NCBI GenBank assembly: GCA_903828245.1 | Contig: CAIKLP010000037.1 | Location: forward strand, 36,211 to 100,210 | Direction of reading: 5' to 3' | From: an uncultured bacterium | GTDB taxonomy: Bacteria; Bacteroidota; Bacteroidia; Sphingobacteriales; Sphingobacteriaceae | Length of the DNA: 64,000 nt | Shown: positions 46,871 through 55,590 of the stretch, one piece after another | Layout: each line of letters begins with the position of its first letter | How positions within the stretch are numbered: the stretch's first letter is position 1 | The notes under the pieces: generated by a model | Told to the model about the DNA's origin: nothing | Databases searched by the model: none | The model's input: the letters and a program-made list of their open reading frames with translations, nothing else | Made by a program: the position numbers and the translations under genes

Positions 46871-48121
46871 ATGGAACTTAAAAGAGTAGTAGTTACAGGG
46901 TTAGGAGCACTAACTCCGCTCGGCAATACCGTTCCAGAATTCTGGAACAATTTGATCGCCGGAGTTAGTGGTGCTGGCCCTATTACTCGTTTCGATGCGT
47001 CTAAATTCAAAACACGTTTTGCTTGTGAATTGAAAAATTTCAATCCAGAAGATTTCATGGATAGAAAAGAGGCTAGAAAGCTCGATCCTTTTGTACAGTA
47101 TGCCATGGCATCTGTCGATGAAGCGGTAAAAGATGCAAAGATTGATTTTACTACCTTAAATCCTGATAGAGCCGGAGTGATCTGGGGTTCAGGTATAGGT
47201 GGATTAAGAACATTCATAGACGAAATTACAGAATTCAACAAAGGAGATGGTACGCCAAGGTTCAATCCATTTTTTATCCCTAAAATGATTATAGATATTG
47301 CTCCAGGGCATATCTCAATTAAATATGGCCTAAGGGGTCCAAACTTTGCAACCGTTTCTGCGTGTGCATCTTCCACTAACGCCATTATCGATGCTTATAA
47401 TTATATAAGATTAGGTATGGCCGATTTAATGGTGGCTGGTGGTTCGGAAGCTGGTGTAAATGAAGCGTCGGTTGGTGGTTTCAATGCCATGCACGCGCTA
47501 TCTACCCGAAATGATTCTCCAGCAACTGCATCAAGACCATTTGACCTCGACAGAGAAGGATTTGTGATTGGCGAAGGAGCTGGTGCATTGATATTAGAAG
47601 AATACCAACATGCTATTAATCGCGGCGCCACTATTTATGCAGAAATTGCAGGAGGTGGAATGTCTGCAGATGCAAATCACATTACAGCTCCTCATCCAGA
47701 AGGTTTAGGCGCTTTAAATGTTATGAAAAATGCAATGAGCGATGCAAACATGAGCCCGCAAGATATTGATTACATTAATGTTCACGGCACATCAACTCCG
47801 CTAGGAGATATCTCTGAGGCTACTGCAATTATCAGATTATTTGGTGATAGAGCATTTGAAATTAATATTAGCTCTACTAAATCGATGACTGGCCATTTAC
47901 TTGGAGCCGCAGGCGTTATCGAAACAATCGCCTCTATTTTATCTGTGAAAAATAATATTATACCTCCCACAATCAATCATTTTACAGACGATCCTCAATT
48001 TGACCCTCGTTTAAATCTTACTTTTAACAAAGCACAACACAGAGAAGTTCGCGCTGCACTGAGTAATACTTTTGGTTTCGGTGGACATAACGCTTCTGTA
48101 ATTGTAAAAAAGGTTGACTAA
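46871..48121 (+). CDS. fabF: 3-oxoacyl-[acyl-carrier-protein] synthase II
   Basis: A 416-residue condensing enzyme that elongates acyl-ACP with malonyl-ACP. The Cys-His-His triad is C165 (VSACASSTN), H305 (NVHGTSTPLGD) and H342 (MTGHLLGAAG). The length and the opening MELKRVVVTGLGALTPLG are standard for FabF. It begins 6 bases after acpP and is cotranscribed with it. Confidence 0.98.
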   Translation: MELKRVVVTGLGALTPLGNTVPEFWNNLIAGVSGAGPITRFDASKFKTRFACELKNFNPEDFMDRKEARKLDPFVQYAMASVDEAVKDAKIDFTTLNPDRAGVIWGSGIGGLRTFIDEITEFNKGDGTPRFNPFFIPKMIIDIAPGHISIKYGLRGPNFATVSACASSTNAIIDAYNYIRLGMADLMVAGGSEAGVNEASVGGFNAMHALSTRNDSPATASRPFDLDREGFVIGEGAGALILEEYQHAINRGATIYAEIAGGGMSADANHITAPHPEGLGALNVMKNAMSDANMSPQDIDYINVHGTSTPLGDISEATAIIRLFGDRAFEINISSTKSMTGHLLGAAGVIETIASILSVKNNIIPPTINHFTDDPQFDPRLNLTFNKAQHREVRAALSNTFGFGGHNASVIVKKVD

Positions 48122-48149
48122 TTTCTTCAGAATCATTTTTTTTAGTTTT

Positions 48150-48178
48150 TTTAATAAGTCTTGTTCCTTTAATAAGTC
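48150..48178. repeat. Direct repeat before rnc
   Basis: TTTAATAAGTC occurs twice, with starts 18 bases apart, in the 72-base gap between fabF and rnc. No consensus promoter was found in this gap. It could be a binding site or a chance AT-rich duplication. Confidence 0.45.
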
Positions 48179-48193
48179 ACAATCTGATTTTAT

Positions 48194-48922
48194 ATGCCAA
48201 TAGGGTTTTTAAAATTATATACTTCTGTTGATCGAAAAGAGCTTCAAGCTTTAAGAAATATTCTTGGCTTCATTCCGGGAAACCATGCGCTTTATCGATT
48301 GGCATTAAGACATAAATCTGTTGCAAACGATATCAATAATAAAGGCATCAAAAATAGTAATGAACGACTAGAGTTTTTGGGAGATGCCATATTGGGCTCG
48401 GTTGTAGCCGAAGTGCTTTTTAAAAAATTTCCATATAAAGACGAGGGTTTTTTAACAGAGATGCGTTCAAAGCTTGTTAATCGAGCGCACCTGAATCAAT
48501 TGTCAAAAAAAATGGGCATTGCAGATTTAATTAATTATGATGCAAAAATAACCAATCAAGGAAATAAAAACTCCTCGCTTTTTGGAGATGCTTTTGAAGC
48601 AATGATCGGTGCAATTTATTTAGACAAAGGCTATCGCGTAACACAAAGATTTATTATCAATAGAATTTTAAATACGCATGTTGATATTTCTAGATTAGCA
48701 GAAACAGAGTCGAACTACAAAAGCAGGTTATTGGAGTGGGCGCAAAAAGAAGGGAAAGAAGTAGTGTTCGAAGTGATTGAAGACAAATCGCTAGGACAGT
48801 CGCGCTTGTTCAGTATAAGAGCTATGGTAGATGGCATTGATACCGGATTAGGCCAAGATTACAGCAAAAAAAATGCAGAAAAAAATGCAGCTGAAAAATC
48901 ATGTCAATATTTAAATATTTAA
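48194..48922 (+). CDS. rnc: Ribonuclease III
   Basis: A 242-residue double-strand RNA endonuclease. The catalytic domain (about 25-155) contains the signature NERLEFLGDAILG and the later metal-binding GDAFEAMIGAIYLDKG. The dsRNA-binding domain (about 170-240) contains NYKSRLLEWAQKEGKEVVFEV and KKNAEKNAAEKSCQYL. It processes rRNA precursors and structured mRNAs. plsC follows 1 base after its stop codon. Confidence 0.96.
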   Translation: MPIGFLKLYTSVDRKELQALRNILGFIPGNHALYRLALRHKSVANDINNKGIKNSNERLEFLGDAILGSVVAEVLFKKFPYKDEGFLTEMRSKLVNRAHLNQLSKKMGIADLINYDAKITNQGNKNSSLFGDAFEAMIGAIYLDKGYRVTQRFIINRILNTHVDISRLAETESNYKSRLLEWAQKEGKEVVFEVIEDKSLGQSRLFSIRAMVDGIDTGLGQDYSKKNAEKNAAEKSCQYLNI

Positions 48923-48923
48923 T

Positions 48924-49676
48924 ATGAGAAAAATAGCAGGCGCCATATATTTGATTTATAGTCTGTCTGTTTTCTTTGCCGTCATGTTTTTGCTATTACC
49001 ATTTTTTTTACTCTTCAGCGTATTACCCTCAAAAATTTCTTACCCATTATTATTTTCATGCATTCGCTTGTGGTCTTGGATAACAATGACATTTATTTTT
49101 ATTAAAATTAATATTCGTAAAAACCCCAACTGGGATAAAAATACATCTTATGTATATATTGGAAACCATGGTTCGTATTTAGATGCACCGGCTGTAATCC
49201 TTTCTACGCCTAGTATTTTTAAGCCATTAGGGAAAATAGAAATGGCAAAGTTTCCAGTATTTGGATGGATCTACAAAAAAATGGTCATCATGGTAGATCG
49301 AAAAAATAAAGAAAGTAGGGCGGCAAGTGTGACCGCATTGAAAGCAGAATTAAATGCTGGTATGTCGATACTATTATTTCCAGAAGGCACGATGAATACT
49401 TCGGAATTAATGCTTAAAGATTTTTATGATGGCGCGTTTAAAATTTCTATAGAAACGCAAACACCCATTGCCCCCATGTTATTACTCAATGCAAAAGAAA
49501 TGATGCCAAGAAAAAACCCATTTTTATTTGCACCTGGAACTTTACATGTTATTTGTGCCGATATTATTTCGCCAGTAAATTATACTATGGATGATGTAGA
49601 TGCTTATAAACAAGCCGTTTTTAAGGAGATGAATAATCAACTCATCCAGTTTAAAGCTTATGACAAAATCCACTAA
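48924..49676 (+). CDS. plsC: 1-acyl-sn-glycerol-3-phosphate acyltransferase
   Basis: A 250-residue membrane acyltransferase. Two N-terminal hydrophobic segments (about 5-35 and 40-62) precede the catalytic HX4D motif NHGSYLDAP and the substrate motif FPEGTMN. It makes phosphatidic acid from lysophosphatidic acid and sits in the inner membrane. It follows acpP-fabF-rnc, in keeping with lipid synthesis. The last 17 bases overlap the start of the EamA transporter gene. Confidence 0.9.
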   Translation: MRKIAGAIYLIYSLSVFFAVMFLLLPFFLLFSVLPSKISYPLLFSCIRLWSWITMTFIFIKINIRKNPNWDKNTSYVYIGNHGSYLDAPAVILSTPSIFKPLGKIEMAKFPVFGWIYKKMVIMVDRKNKESRAASVTALKAELNAGMSILLFPEGTMNTSELMLKDFYDGAFKISIETQTPIAPMLLLNAKEMMPRKNPFLFAPGTLHVICADIISPVNYTMDDVDAYKQAVFKEMNNQLIQFKAYDKIH

Positions 49677-50556
49677 AGTACACTGCTCCTTATTTCTTGT
49701 TGCATTAATTTATGCAGCCACTTTTTCTATTGCAAAAGAAGTAATGCCTCAATACATTAAGCCTATGGGCCTTATAACCATAAGGGTTTGGGGAGCTGTT
49801 TCCTTATTATGGGTCACTCATTTTTTATTTGTTAAAGAAGCAATTTATGGTAAGAAAGATTTTTTAATGTTGTTAAAATGCGCAGTATTTGGAGTGGCTG
49901 CAAACATGCTTTTGTTTTTTAAGGGCTTAGCTATTACCACACCAATTAACGCTGCTATTTTAATGGTCACAACACCACTTTTTGTGGCATTCTTTTCTTT
50001 CTTTTTATTAAACGAGCAAGCCACTAAATTAAAAGTAATGGGTTTGTGTTGTGGTGTTATTGGTGCTATTTTATTATTACTTGGTCCATCGCTATCCTTT
50101 AATTCTACTACCTTATGGGGTGATTTAATGGTCATGACTAACGCAATTATTTATGCCTATTATTTAATTATTGCCAAACCCTTACTTCATAAATATGCTC
50201 CGCTTACCGTTATAAAATGGACTTTCTTTTTTGGAGGGCTACTTGTCATTCCATTTGGATTTACTGAATTAAAAGAAGTACAATGGCAAGCGATTCCGAA
50301 CAGCATTTGGTCTGCCATTATTTTCTTAATTATAGGAGCAACCTATATCACCTATGTATTAAATGCTTGGGCTTTAAGAAATGCGAACGCTACTTTAGTA
50401 GGAGCTTATATTTATTTACAACCCGTTTTAGCTACTATCATTGCTGTTTCTATGGGAAAAGATAGCCTAACCTTACCTAAAGTATTGTTTTCATTATTGA
50501 TTTTTATTGGTGTTTATTTGGTTGGGCTTCCAAATGATGCGAAAAGTAAAATTTGA
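49660..50556 (+). CDS. EamA/DMT-family transporter
   Basis: A 298-residue inner-membrane protein with ten hydrophobic helices arranged as two EamA repeats (about 1-140 and 145-295; WALRNANATLVGAYIYLQPVLATIIA is the characteristic end of the second). The family exports amino acids, nucleotides and other metabolites; the substrate is not readable from sequence. It overlaps plsC by 17 bases, so it is translationally coupled to it. Confidence 0.87.
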   Translation: MTKSTKVHCSLFLVALIYAATFSIAKEVMPQYIKPMGLITIRVWGAVSLLWVTHFLFVKEAIYGKKDFLMLLKCAVFGVAANMLLFFKGLAITTPINAAILMVTTPLFVAFFSFFLLNEQATKLKVMGLCCGVIGAILLLLGPSLSFNSTTLWGDLMVMTNAIIYAYYLIIAKPLLHKYAPLTVIKWTFFFGGLLVIPFGFTELKEVQWQAIPNSIWSAIIFLIIGATYITYVLNAWALRNANATLVGAYIYLQPVLATIIAVSMGKDSLTLPKVLFSLLIFIGVYLVGLPNDAKSKI

Positions 50557-50593
50557 TAATACTTAATTTTCTATCTTTATAAAAAAAATCAAA

Positions 50594-51472
50594 ATGATTA
50601 AATCAATGACTGGCTATGGTTTAGCCACCACAGAGTATGAAAACAAAAAAATCAATGTTGAAATAAGATCATTGAATAGCAAGTTTTTAGAGCTCTTGGT
50701 AAAATTACCCAAGATTTATAATGATAAAGAAAATGTTTTAAGAACAATTTGTGGTAAACAAATTGAAAGAGGAAAAGCCTCGGTAATTTTAGTTATAGAA
50801 AACACGAGCGAAGAAGCTACCGGAAATGCCACTTTAAATGTGCCATTATTTAAAACTTATTACGGACAATTAAGTGATTTAGCTAAATCATTAAATGCAG
50901 ATCATGCAAATATTTTTCAGGAAACATTAAAAATTTCGGAAGTTTGGAATACCAAGCAAGCCGAAGTAAATGAGCAAGAATGGGAAGTCATCAATGCTAC
51001 ATTTTTAAAGGCTTTGGCAGCCTTTAATACTTTTAGAATTGACGAAGGAAATGTATTAGCAAATGATATGTCGGCTAGGGTTCAATTAATTAATGATAGC
51101 ATTTTAGCGGTAGAAAAACTGGAAGTAGCTAGAGTACCTGCCATCAAAGAAAAAATCGAACAGTTATTAAAAGATACCGTAGGTGCAATCAATATAGACC
51201 AAAACAGATTGGAGCAAGAGCTCATTTTTTACGCAGAAAAATATGATATTACGGAAGAAAAAACAAGGTTAAGAAGCCATTGTGATTACTTTCTTTCTAT
51301 CATGAAAGAAGCAGAATCAAATGGAAAAAAATTAGGATTTATAGCACAAGAAATAGGAAGAGAAATAAATACGATGGGTTCGAAAGCAAATGATGCAAAC
51401 ATTCAAAAGATTGTAGTTGGCATGAAAGACGAACTAGAAAAGATTAAAGAACAATTATTAAATATTTTATAA
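50594..51472 (+). CDS. yicC: YicC/YloC family endoribonuclease
   Basis: A 292-residue protein with the family opening MIKSMTGYGLATTEYENKKINVEIRSLNSKFLEL and the ending GKKLGFIAQEIGREINTMGSKANDANIQKIVVGMKDELEKIKEQLLNIL. YicC proteins are metal-dependent RNA endonucleases implicated in small-RNA turnover. It is followed 3 bases later by gmk, a pairing kept across many bacteria. Confidence 0.95.
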   Translation: MIKSMTGYGLATTEYENKKINVEIRSLNSKFLELLVKLPKIYNDKENVLRTICGKQIERGKASVILVIENTSEEATGNATLNVPLFKTYYGQLSDLAKSLNADHANIFQETLKISEVWNTKQAEVNEQEWEVINATFLKALAAFNTFRIDEGNVLANDMSARVQLINDSILAVEKLEVARVPAIKEKIEQLLKDTVGAINIDQNRLEQELIFYAEKYDITEEKTRLRSHCDYFLSIMKEAESNGKKLGFIAQEIGREINTMGSKANDANIQKIVVGMKDELEKIKEQLLNIL

Positions 51473-51475
51473 GGA

Positions 51476-52051
51476 ATGGATTCGGGTAAATTAATTATAT
51501 TTTCTGCACCATCAGGCGCTGGTAAAACCACCATCGTGAGGCATTTGCTGGCTAAATTTCCAAATTTGAGTTTTTCGATTTCGGCAACTACACGTCCTAT
51601 TAGAGGCACAGAGGTAGATGGCCACGATTATTATTTTATTTCGAAGGAAGAGTTTTTACATAAAGTGGCAAAGCATGAATTTGCAGAATTCGAAGAAGTA
51701 TATGCGGGCACTTATTATGGCACACTTGTTAAAGAGATACAAAGAATTTGGTCAGAAGATAAACAGGTGGTTTTTGATTTAGATGTTCAAGGTGGCTTAA
51801 GATTAAAAAAGAAATTTGGTGCAAATGCTTTGGCTATTTTTGTAATGCCGCCATCGGTTGAAGTATTAGCAGAAAGATTAAGTGATAGGGCAACAGATTC
51901 GCCAGCAAAAATTGAGGAGCGAATAGCAAAAGCAAAAATTGAATTATCATTTGCTAAGGATTTTGATATCACTTTACCAAATAACGAATTAAGTGTTGCC
52001 TGTGCTGAGGCAGAAAAAATGGTGACCCATTTTTTAAATAAAAAGAATTAG
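51476..52051 (+). CDS. gmk: Guanylate kinase
   Basis: A 191-residue nucleotide kinase converting GMP to GDP with ATP. The P-loop is SAPSGAGKTTI, GMP-binding residues are in SISATTRPIRGTEVDGHDYYFIS and EFEEVYAGTYYGTL, and the lid is in RLSDRATDSPAKIEERIAKA. It lies between yicC and nadD with gaps of 3 bases, so it is in one operon with them. Confidence 0.97.
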   Translation: MDSGKLIIFSAPSGAGKTTIVRHLLAKFPNLSFSISATTRPIRGTEVDGHDYYFISKEEFLHKVAKHEFAEFEEVYAGTYYGTLVKEIQRIWSEDKQVVFDLDVQGGLRLKKKFGANALAIFVMPPSVEVLAERLSDRATDSPAKIEERIAKAKIELSFAKDFDITLPNNELSVACAEAEKMVTHFLNKKN

Positions 52052-52054
52052 TTT

Positions 52055-52630
52055 ATGAATATTGGTTTATTCTTCGGTTCGTTTAATCCAATCCATATCG
52101 GACATCAAATTATTGCGCAGTATTTGCTGGAGTTTACCGAATTAGAACAAATATGGATCATTGTATCGCCTCAAAACCCTTTAAAAGACCCAGATTCATT
52201 GATTCATGCCTATGATCGTTTAGAGATGTGCAAATTGGCATTCGAAGATCAAGACGCGATACAAGTCAAAGACATTGAGCTTCATTTACCACAGCCATCT
52301 TATACCATAGATACCTTAACTTATTTAAAAGAAAGATATACAGCGCATCAATTTTCATTAATTATGGGTGAAGATAATTTATTGAGTTTGCCAAAATGGA
52401 AAAACTACGAATTATTATTAAGAGATTATCAATTGTATGTTTATCCTCGTACAGGAAGTGCAATCTCTATATTACACACCCATCCTCATGTGCATCTTAC
52501 GGCTACACCTAAGATGGAAATATCTGCAAGTTTTATACGGAAGGCTATTAAAGAAGGAAAATCGATGCAATACTTTTTAGATAAAAAAGTATTTGATTTT
52601 ATTCAAGCTAAAAACTTATATAAGTTATAA
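52055..52630 (+). CDS. nadD: Nicotinate-nucleotide adenylyltransferase
   Basis: A 191-residue enzyme that adenylates nicotinate mononucleotide in NAD synthesis. The nucleotidyltransferase motif is GSFNPIHIGH, followed by WIIVSPQNPLKD, the FSLIMGEDNLLSLPKWKNYE block and the ISASFIRKAI motif. It ends with a 6-base overlap with the convergent glucosaminidase gene. Together with pnuC and the riboside kinase 6 kb away it indicates both de novo and salvage NAD routes. Confidence 0.95.
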   Translation: MNIGLFFGSFNPIHIGHQIIAQYLLEFTELEQIWIIVSPQNPLKDPDSLIHAYDRLEMCKLAFEDQDAIQVKDIELHLPQPSYTIDTLTYLKERYTAHQFSLIMGEDNLLSLPKWKNYELLLRDYQLYVYPRTGSAISILHTHPHVHLTATPKMEISASFIRKAIKEGKSMQYFLDKKVFDFIQAKNLYKL

Positions 52631-53155
52631 GCTATCATTTTTGCTTCCCCCCATTTTGTCGTATTGTGCTAAATTATATCGTTCAATGGTCTTGATTAAT
52701 TGTTTAGCATAGGTTTTGCTAGATGCGTATCCAGCGCTTTGTAGGCCCTTAGCCCAATGAATGTAATCTTGTTGGCTGTATTTAAATAAAAACGCATATT
52801 TTTTATTCTTACTTAAGAAACTGCTGCGATCTTTGTAGGCTTCTGCTACGGTATTGTATTTTCTAAAGCAATAATTATTTTTGTTTCCATTTCTATGAAA
52901 TCTTTTCCCGTTCCAATTACTAGAACATCGAACACCAAAATGATTGTTGGCTTTGATGGCTAATTGACTAGTACCATTTGCCGATTCGTGAAGGGCTTGC
53001 GCTAAAGTGATACTGGCAGGAATACCAGTCAATTGCATTTCAACAATAGCAAGCTGTTGGTATTTGATAATATATTTTTTTGCCGCATCAAGTTTAGCCT
53101 GACTATAAACACTAGCGTTGAATAGTATTAGTATAAATAAAAATAGCTTTCTCAT
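52625..53155 (-). CDS. Exported glucosaminidase (peptidoglycan hydrolase)
   Basis: A 176-residue GH73-type protein. A short signal peptide (FLFILILFNASVYSQAK) is followed by the catalytic domain: GIPASITLAQALHESANGTSQLA carries the likely catalytic Glu, and NNHFGVRCSS and YNTVAEAYKDRSSFLSKNKKY are family phrases. It cuts the glycan strand of peptidoglycan between GlcNAc and MurNAc. There is no LysM or other cell-wall-binding domain, so it is a minimal form. It begins directly after the O-methyltransferase gene on the same strand. Confidence 0.88.
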   Translation of the reverse strand: MRKLFLFILILFNASVYSQAKLDAAKKYIIKYQQLAIVEMQLTGIPASITLAQALHESANGTSQLAIKANNHFGVRCSSNWNGKRFHRNGNKNNYCFRKYNTVAEAYKDRSSFLSKNKKYAFLFKYSQQDYIHWAKGLQSAGYASSKTYAKQLIKTIERYNLAQYDKMGGSKNDSL

Positions 53156-53797
53156 TTATTTTTTTCTTGCAATTAGTAGACCATCCCTAATCGGAAATAA
53201 CACATTTTCAACTCTTTCATCTGATTGTACAAAAGCATTAAAATCTAAAATAGCTTGGGTGTCTTTATCTATTTTTTTTAATTCTGCTACCACTTTTCCG
53301 CTCCACAATACATTGTCTGCAATAATATATCCACCCGGATTAACATGATCAATAATCATATCATAGTATTGCTGGTAATTTTCTTTATCCGCATCTATAA
53401 AAACGATATCAAATTTTCCTTGAATTGTTTTTAAATAATTCATGGCATCGGCAATAATATATTCGATTTGATTTTTATAGTTAGATTTATTAAAATACTT
53501 CCTCACTAATTCCGCTAATTCCGCATTGATATCTATGGTTAATAATCTACCATCATTTGTTAATCCTTCAGCAAGACACAGCGCCGAATAGCCTGTATAT
53601 GTGCCTATTTCTAGAATATTTTTTGGTTGAATCATTTTAGATAGCATACTCAAGACCCTTCCTTGGAAATGGCCAGATATCATGCGTGGCATTAAAACTT
53701 TGAGATTGGTTTCTCTTTCTAATTCCTGCAATAATATTGCCGATTCGCTGGTATGCGCTACAATATAATTCGCAAGATTTTGTTCTAAAAATTCCAT
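53156..53797 (-). CDS. SAM-dependent O-methyltransferase
   Basis: A 213-residue class I methyltransferase of the catechol/caffeoyl-CoA O-methyltransferase family. The SAM site is ILEIGTYTGYSALCLAEGL, metal-binding acids are in FDIVFIDADKENYQQYYD and YIIADNVLWSGKV. The natural acceptor is unknown. Its start overlaps the stop of the M16 peptidase gene by one base, and the glucosaminidase gene follows immediately, forming a three-gene minus-strand unit. Confidence 0.9.
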   Translation of the reverse strand: MEFLEQNLANYIVAHTSESAILLQELERETNLKVLMPRMISGHFQGRVLSMLSKMIQPKNILEIGTYTGYSALCLAEGLTNDGRLLTIDINAELAELVRKYFNKSNYKNQIEYIIADAMNYLKTIQGKFDIVFIDADKENYQQYYDMIIDHVNPGGYIIADNVLWSGKVVAELKKIDKDTQAILDFNAFVQSDERVENVLFPIRDGLLIARKK

Positions 53798-55029
53798 TAT
53801 GATTCGGGTAAAAATGTGAGAGAGCTTAGATTTATTGGAGATAACACTTCGTTGGCCACACTAAGTATATCTTGCGCACTTACTAGATTTATTTTTTTAT
53901 AAATTTCGGTTAACGAATCTGCCTTGCCTTCTTCAATAATATTTTTTGCTAAAGAAATAATTACTGATAACCTATTTTCTTCGGCTAGCGATATTTGTCC
54001 AATAAACTTTTGCTTTGCTTGATGTAAACTAATAGCACCTAATTTTTTATCTGTTAGTTTTTTTAATTCTTTGAGTACTAAATTTTGACAGCGTTCCATT
54101 TTATCTTTGTCGGTACCCATGTAAATACTGAATATACCGGTATCCGAAAAAGGAATATAATTAGATTCAATGGTATAACAAATGCCTTGTTTTTCCCTGA
54201 TTTCTAAATTTAATTTAGCGCTCATGCCTGGGCCTCCCAAATAGTTGTTTAATAATAACATAGCCGTTTTTTTCGGATGCATATTTCCATAACATTGGCT
54301 TCCAATAATGGCATGAGACTGAATGATTGATTTATTTTTTACAACTTGTATAGCTTTATTTTTTTTGGCTTTTAGTCTTTTGAAATTTCTTAAATTAGTT
54401 TTGATACCACCAAAATATTTTTCTGCAATCGTAATTATCTTTTGAAAATCGGTTCCGCCATCTACTGCAAAAATAATCTCATCGGTATGGTAATTATTTT
54501 TTAGAAATTTATTAACATCTTTTTTATTTATTTTGTTGATGGTTTCTGCTGTCCCTAATATATTATTACCTAAAGCATGTCCTTTAAATAGCAATCCTTC
54601 AAAATCATCTTGTATGGCTTCTTCAGGCAAATCTAAATAAGAATCAATCTCGTCTAAAATTACGCCTCTTTCTTTGTGAATTTCTTTTTCAGGAAAAGTG
54701 GAATGAAATAATATATCGCTTATTAACTCTGTAGCTCTATCCAGGTGCTGATTTAAAAACGAAGCATGGATACAAGTATGTTCTTTTGTAGTATAAGCAT
54801 TGATATCGCCTCCAACTACTTCGAGTCTGTTTAAAATTTGGTTTGTATTTCTGTTTATGGTGCCTTTAAAAAACAAGTGTTCTAAAAAATGAGCCAATCC
54901 AACTTTGTCTGGGTCTTCTTCTCTTGCCCCAGTATTGATTACTACACAGCAATGGCTAATGTCATTGGCATCGCTTTTTTTATGCAATACCCTGATGCCA
55001 TTTTTTAAACTGTGTAATTGATATTCCAT
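53797..55029 (-). CDS. M16 family zinc metallopeptidase
   Basis: A 410-residue insulinase/processing-peptidase family protein. The inverted zinc motif is AHFLEHLFFKGT (H47, E50, H51), with a downstream acidic stretch EIDSYLDLPEEAIQDDFE for the third ligand. Two M16 half-domains (about 1-200 and 205-410) match the short bacterial form. No signal peptide is seen, so it probably acts in the cytoplasm on peptides. It is the first gene of the unit with the methyltransferase. Confidence 0.93.
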   Translation of the reverse strand: MEYQLHSLKNGIRVLHKKSDANDISHCCVVINTGAREEDPDKVGLAHFLEHLFFKGTINRNTNQILNRLEVVGGDINAYTTKEHTCIHASFLNQHLDRATELISDILFHSTFPEKEIHKERGVILDEIDSYLDLPEEAIQDDFEGLLFKGHALGNNILGTAETINKINKKDVNKFLKNNYHTDEIIFAVDGGTDFQKIITIAEKYFGGIKTNLRNFKRLKAKKNKAIQVVKNKSIIQSHAIIGSQCYGNMHPKKTAMLLLNNYLGGPGMSAKLNLEIREKQGICYTIESNYIPFSDTGIFSIYMGTDKDKMERCQNLVLKELKKLTDKKLGAISLHQAKQKFIGQISLAEENRLSVIISLAKNIIEEGKADSLTEIYKKINLVSAQDILSVANEVLSPINLSSLTFLPES

Positions 55030-55059
55030 TTATTTAAAATTTTAAATTAATTTTATGCT

Positions 55060-55590
55060 ATGATTAAAATTAAAGATAAAAACTTCCAGGCATTTATTTC
55101 TGAAGAAAGCATACAAAATAGGGTAGCGGCACTTGCTAAGCAAATTTCGGCCGATTACGAAGGCAGAAAGCCTGTTTTAATTTCTGTTTTATCTGGCGCT
55201 TTATTTTTTACAGCAGATTTAATGCGTTTATTAACGATTAATGCAAGCTTAGCCTGCGTAAAAGTTAATTCTTACGAAGGGCTCAATAGTTCTGGAAGCT
55301 GTGAATTGGCTTTAGATATTACAGATACGATAGCGGCAAAAGATATCATCATCATCGAGGATATTATTGATACCGGTAATACTATGCAATTTTTGATGCA
55401 ACATTTTCAACAAAAAAATCCTGCTAGCATTGCTGTGGCCAGTTTGTTATTTAAACCCGAAGCATTAGTGCATCCAATCAAACCAGATTATGTTGGCTTT
55501 GAAATCGAGCCAATATTTGTGGTTGGATATGGTTTAGATTACGACCAAATTGGTCGAGGTCTACCAGCTATTTATCAATTGATAGTTTAA
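55060..55590 (+). CDS. hpt: Hypoxanthine phosphoribosyltransferase
   Basis: A 176-residue type I phosphoribosyltransferase with the PRPP-binding motif IIIIEDIIDTGNTMQFL, VLISVLSGALFFTADLMR near the N-terminus and KPDYVGFEIEPIFVVGYGLDYDQIGRGLP at the end, the pattern of purine salvage enzymes. It converts hypoxanthine (and usually guanine) to IMP or GMP. It ends one base before the convergent carB gene. Confidence 0.93.
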   Translation: MIKIKDKNFQAFISEESIQNRVAALAKQISADYEGRKPVLISVLSGALFFTADLMRLLTINASLACVKVNSYEGLNSSGSCELALDITDTIAAKDIIIIEDIIDTGNTMQFLMQHFQQKNPASIAVASLLFKPEALVHPIKPDYVGFEIEPIFVVGYGLDYDQIGRGLPAIYQLIV

